A stretch of DNA of 64,000 nucleotides from Burkholderiaceae bacterium. Its GTDB lineage: Bacteria; Pseudomonadota; Gammaproteobacteria; Burkholderiales; Burkholderiaceae_D. How positions within the stretch are numbered: the first letter of the stretch is position 1; each line of letters starts with the position of its first letter. The translations under genes were made by a program, and so were the position numbers. The DNA is taken from positions 86,474-150,473 of the forward strand of contig JAOAUN010000048.1 of assembly GCA_030157545.1 (NCBI GenBank), in the 5' to 3' direction. The notes beneath the pieces are model-generated. The model did not search any database. It was not told the DNA's origin and was given only the letters and a program-made list of their open reading frames with translations. Of this stretch, positions 61,264 to 64,000 are shown one piece after another.

Positions 61264-63255
61264 TTGACTGACCAACTTGCAGTTACCGATCCGGCTGTCA
61301 CGCATAACGCCGAGATAGACCAGTTGTTTGCCGTTGACGGCAGGCTGGTCGCCGGCATACCGGACTTTCACCCGCGTCAGTCGCAGACGGACATGGCGCG
61401 CGCCATTGCCGACGCCATAGCGCGTCAGGGTACGCTTCTGGCCGAAGCCGGTACCGGCACCGGCAAAACCTTTGCCTATCTGGTTCCGGCCTTGTTATGG
61501 GGCGGCAAAGTGATTGTGTCGACCGGTACCAAGAACTTGCAAGATCAGTTGTTCCTGCGTGATATACCGACGGTGCGCAAGGCGCTGAATGTGCCGGTCA
61601 CGGTAGCGCTGTTAAAAGGGCGTTCCAATTACGTTTGTCATTTCCATCTGGACCGCACGCTGCAGAATGGCCGCCTGACCGCGCGCGAAGATGTGGGTTA
61701 TTTGCGTGAAATTTCACGCTTCATGAAAACCACCTCCACCGGCGACAAGGCCGAGCTCTCCAAAATTCCGGAAAACGCGCTGATATGGAATCTGGTCACC
61801 TCCACCCGCGAGACCTGCCTTGGCGCCGAATGTGCGCACTATCAGGATTGCTTCGTGATGAAAGCCCGCAAGGAAGCGCAGCAGGCCGATGTGGTGGTGG
61901 TCAATCATCATTTGTTCTTTGCCGATGTCGCATTGAAAGACACCGGCGTGGCAGAACTGCTGCCGACTGCCAACACCATTATTTTCGACGAAGCACATCA
62001 GCTGCCCGATACCGCTACGCTGTTTTTTGGCGAGACAGTTTCGACCTCGCAAGTGATGGAACTGTGCCGAGATGTGCTGGCCGAAGGCTTGACCCATGCG
62101 CGCGACGGTGCGGACTGGGCCAAGGTCGTGACCACAGTTGAAAAAGCAGCGCGTGATTTGCGGCTTGCATTTCCCTCCGAAGGGATGAAGCTTGCGCATC
62201 ATCAGATCGCTGCCAGCAGTCCGTTCTTTCCGGCGCTGGAGCACTTGAAAGCGATGCTACAGCAATTGATCGAGACACTGACGTCGCAGGCCGAACGTGC
62301 CGAGACGATAGAGCAGTGCCGCGTGCGCGCCATTGAAATGGCGGTGCAATGGGCGGCTTGGGGTACGCCACCTGCGGCCGGTGCAACCAACCAGCCCGAG
62401 AAAGTGCTGTGGGCCGAAGCGTTCTCGCAGTCCCTGCAACTACATCAGACGCCACTGTCGATTGCACCCATTTTCAGCAAGCAGCGCGAAGGCACGCCGC
62501 GCAGCTGGATTTTTACCTCGGCCACGCTGGCGGTGAAAAATGACTTCAGCCACTACACCGCGCAGATGGGTTTGAAAGACGAACTGGCGCTGACCTGGCC
62601 GAGTCCGTTCGACTACCAGCAGCAAGCTTTGCTGTATGTGCCCAAAGACCTGCCGCAACCGAATTCACCCGCTTATACCGATGCTGTCATTGATGCGGCC
62701 TTACCCGTGATCGAAGCCGCTGGCGGCCGTGCCTTTTTGCTGTGCACCACGCTGCGCGCCGTAAAACGCGCTGCCGAGCGTTTGCGCGAAGAATTCGCCG
62801 CACGCAAATTGCCTTGGCCGTTGCTGGTGCAGGGTGAGCTGGGCCGTACCGAGCTGCTTGCGCAATTTCGTGCTGCCGGTAACGCGGTGCTGATCGGAAG
62901 CCAGAGCTTTTGGGAAGGGGTCGACGTGCGCGGCGATGCACTGTCGCTCGTCATTATCGACAAGCTCCCGTTTGCGCCGCCGGACGATCCGGTGCTGGCG
63001 GCACGTATTGCCGAAATGGAGCAGCGCGGCATGAATGGCTTCATGCATCATCAACTGCCGGAAGCGATTATTAATCTGAAGCAGGGCGCTGGCCGCTTAA
63101 TCAGGGATGAAAGTGACCGCGGTGTGCTGATGATCTGCGATCCACGCCTGATTTCCAAGCCCTATGGCAAACGGATCTGGCAGAGTCTGCCGCCGTTTGC
63201 GCGCACGCGCGAGTTGCCAGAAGTGCAGTCGTTCTTGCACGGTGGTCCGGAATAA
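61264..63255 (+). CDS. DinG/XPD-family ATP-dependent DNA helicase (Fe-S)
   Basis: 663 residues. 5'-3' helicase of the DinG/YoaA group. Walker A AEAGTGTGKT is near residues 60-69, Walker B with DEAH (IIFDEAHQLPD) near 243. The Fe-S cluster cysteines lie between: NYVCHF, then CLGAECAHYQDC, four in all. Motif VI-like GAGRLIRDESDRG is near the C-terminus. The start is TTG at 61264 (no ATG fits); the ribosome-binding site is weak. Such helicases act on R-loops or stalled forks. Choice between DinG and YoaA is not possible by eye. Confidence 0.9.
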   Translation: MTDQLAVTDPAVTHNAEIDQLFAVDGRLVAGIPDFHPRQSQTDMARAIADAIARQGTLLAEAGTGTGKTFAYLVPALLWGGKVIVSTGTKNLQDQLFLRDIPTVRKALNVPVTVALLKGRSNYVCHFHLDRTLQNGRLTAREDVGYLREISRFMKTTSTGDKAELSKIPENALIWNLVTSTRETCLGAECAHYQDCFVMKARKEAQQADVVVVNHHLFFADVALKDTGVAELLPTANTIIFDEAHQLPDTATLFFGETVSTSQVMELCRDVLAEGLTHARDGADWAKVVTTVEKAARDLRLAFPSEGMKLAHHQIAASSPFFPALEHLKAMLQQLIETLTSQAERAETIEQCRVRAIEMAVQWAAWGTPPAAGATNQPEKVLWAEAFSQSLQLHQTPLSIAPIFSKQREGTPRSWIFTSATLAVKNDFSHYTAQMGLKDELALTWPSPFDYQQQALLYVPKDLPQPNSPAYTDAVIDAALPVIEAAGGRAFLLCTTLRAVKRAAERLREEFAARKLPWPLLVQGELGRTELLAQFRAAGNAVLIGSQSFWEGVDVRGDALSLVIIDKLPFAPPDDPVLAARIAEMEQRGMNGFMHHQLPEAIINLKQGAGRLIRDESDRGVLMICDPRLISKPYGKRIWQSLPPFARTRELPEVQSFLHGGPE

Positions 63256-63345
63256 GACGAAAACGCTGACCAGTCAAGCCGCGCCCTGCAAGCGGAACCC
63301 GGCGCCATTGCCTTTTTCTTCTCATACATAAGGTAGAATCTCCCT

Positions 63346-64000
63346 ATGAGAATCCTGATCAGCAACGATGATGGCTACCTCGCTCCGGGCATCAATGCAC
63401 TGGCCGAACAATTGGCTGGCATCGCCGAGATTGTCGTGGTGGCGCCGGACAGCAACCGCAGTGGTTCATCGAATTCGCTGACGCTGGACAAACCGCTGCG
63501 GGTCGTCAAGGCACACAATGGTTTTTACTCGGTCAATGGCACTCCCAGCGATTGCGTCCATATCGCACTGACCGGCATTCTGGATTACCGTCCCGATCTG
63601 GTTGTCTCCGGCATTAACCAGGGCCAGAACATGGGCGACGACACACTTTACTCGGGCACGGTGGCTGCTGCGACCGAAGGCTTCCTGTTCGGTATTCCAT
63701 CCATTGCTTTTTCACAGGTGGATCATCGCTGGGCACATATCGATGCGGCTGCGCGAGTCGCGAAAGACATCGTGCTGCGCCAGCTTGACGCGTTGCAGAA
63801 ACCGTTTTTGCTGAACGTGAATATTCCGAATCTGCCTTACGAAAGTCTGCAAACCATCGTAGCAACGCGTTTGGGCAAGCGCCATGAATCCGAGCCTGTC
63901 ATACGCAGCACTGACCCGCACGGCAATGAAATTTTCTGGATCGGCCCGGTCGGCAAGGCCAAGGAAGTCAGCGAAGGCACCGATTTTCATGCAACGGCGA
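63346..64000 (+). CDS. surE: 5'-nucleotidase SurE (5' part, runs off the right edge)
   Basis: 218 residues are present. SurE is a metal-dependent 5'/3'-nucleotidase and exopolyphosphatase. The N-terminal metal motif NDDGY is at residues 7-11; [14 protein letters not shown] and [19 protein letters not shown] are typical. It lies before the pcm-rpoS type region in many proteobacteria, outside this window. A TAGAAT box lies about 12 bases before the ATG. Confidence 0.95.
   Translation, partial: MRILISNDDGYLAPGINALAEQLAGIAEIVVVAPDSNRSGSSNSLTLDKPLRVVKAHNGFYSVNGTPSDCVHIALTGILDYRPDLVVSGINQGQNMGDDTLYSGTVAAATEGFLFGIPSIAFSQVDHRWAHIDAAARVAKDIVLRQLDALQKPFLLNVNIPNLPYESLQTIVATRLGKRHESEPVIRSTDPHGNEIFWIGPVGKAKEVSEGTDFHATA

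Overview
The window reads as a chromosomal segment of a betaproteobacterium, most likely family Oxalobacteraceae (Herminiimonas-like). This rests on gene order and protein character: recJ-lolC-lolD, pyrG-kdsA-eno-ftsB, thrS-infC-rpmI-rplT-pheS-pheT-ihfA-merR, and the TCA block mdh/gntR-sdhCDAB-sdhE-gltA-odhA-odhB-lpdA. The genus is an inference; no database was searched. Coding density is high, and most of the window is core metabolism and information processing. No rRNA, CRISPR array, intact insertion sequence or prophage is visible.

Layout. 1-7.8 kb: 5' part of recJ, a recJ-linked gene of unknown function, the lipoprotein-release genes lolC and lolD, a TatD hydrolase, comEC and an LpxR-like lipid A deacylase. 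8-12.2 kb: pyrG, kdsA, eno, ftsB. 12.3-18.7 kb: hslO, a gamma-carbonic anhydrase, a DUF455 ferritin-like protein, 3-hydroxybutyrate dehydrogenase, an alpha/beta hydrolase and relA. 18.8-26.7 kb: tRNA-Val and the translation operon thrS to merR, with infC starting at ATA. 27.3-29.7 kb: three bactofilins and a membrane-anchored M23 endopeptidase, a probable cell-shape/cell-wall module. 30-37.3 kb: an AT-richer accessory stretch with a truncated haemoglobin gene cut by an in-frame stop, an outer-membrane lipoprotein of the TolC family followed by a Tat-exported multicopper oxidase, a small FlaG-like protein, two exported proteins of unknown function and an orphan second copy of sdhB. 37.3-39.7 kb: a FecA-type TonB receptor behind a Fur-box-like palindrome, then tRNA-Pro. 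39.8-58.8 kb: a DUF2863 protein, a 58-residue membrane protein, then the TCA cluster (acnA, a lysozyme-inhibitor-like protein, a CitE-like lyase, mdh, a divergent GntR regulator, sdhCDAB-sdhE, gltA, odhA-odhB-lpdA). 58.9-64 kb: a lipoprotein, zapE, two small genes, a DinG-family helicase and the 5' part of surE.

How it fits together. The TCA block gathers citrate synthase, aconitase, 2-oxoglutarate dehydrogenase, succinate dehydrogenase with its flavinylation factor and malate dehydrogenase around one GntR-type regulator. A perfect 8-3-8 palindrome in the mdh/gntR promoter region is a good candidate operator for it. The bactofilin-M23 group is organised as two convergent pairs, a layout that suggests local control of peptidoglycan remodelling.

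Non-coding structure. Four copies of a paired-palindrome repeat (REP/BIME-like) lie in intergenic gaps near 12.2, 34.2, 51.4 and 57.2 kb. Other points worth checking are the stop inside the globin gene, the orphan sdhB, minus-strand terminator hairpins near 26.7-26.95 kb with no gene to terminate, and small tandem repeats before pyrG and at the ihfA start.
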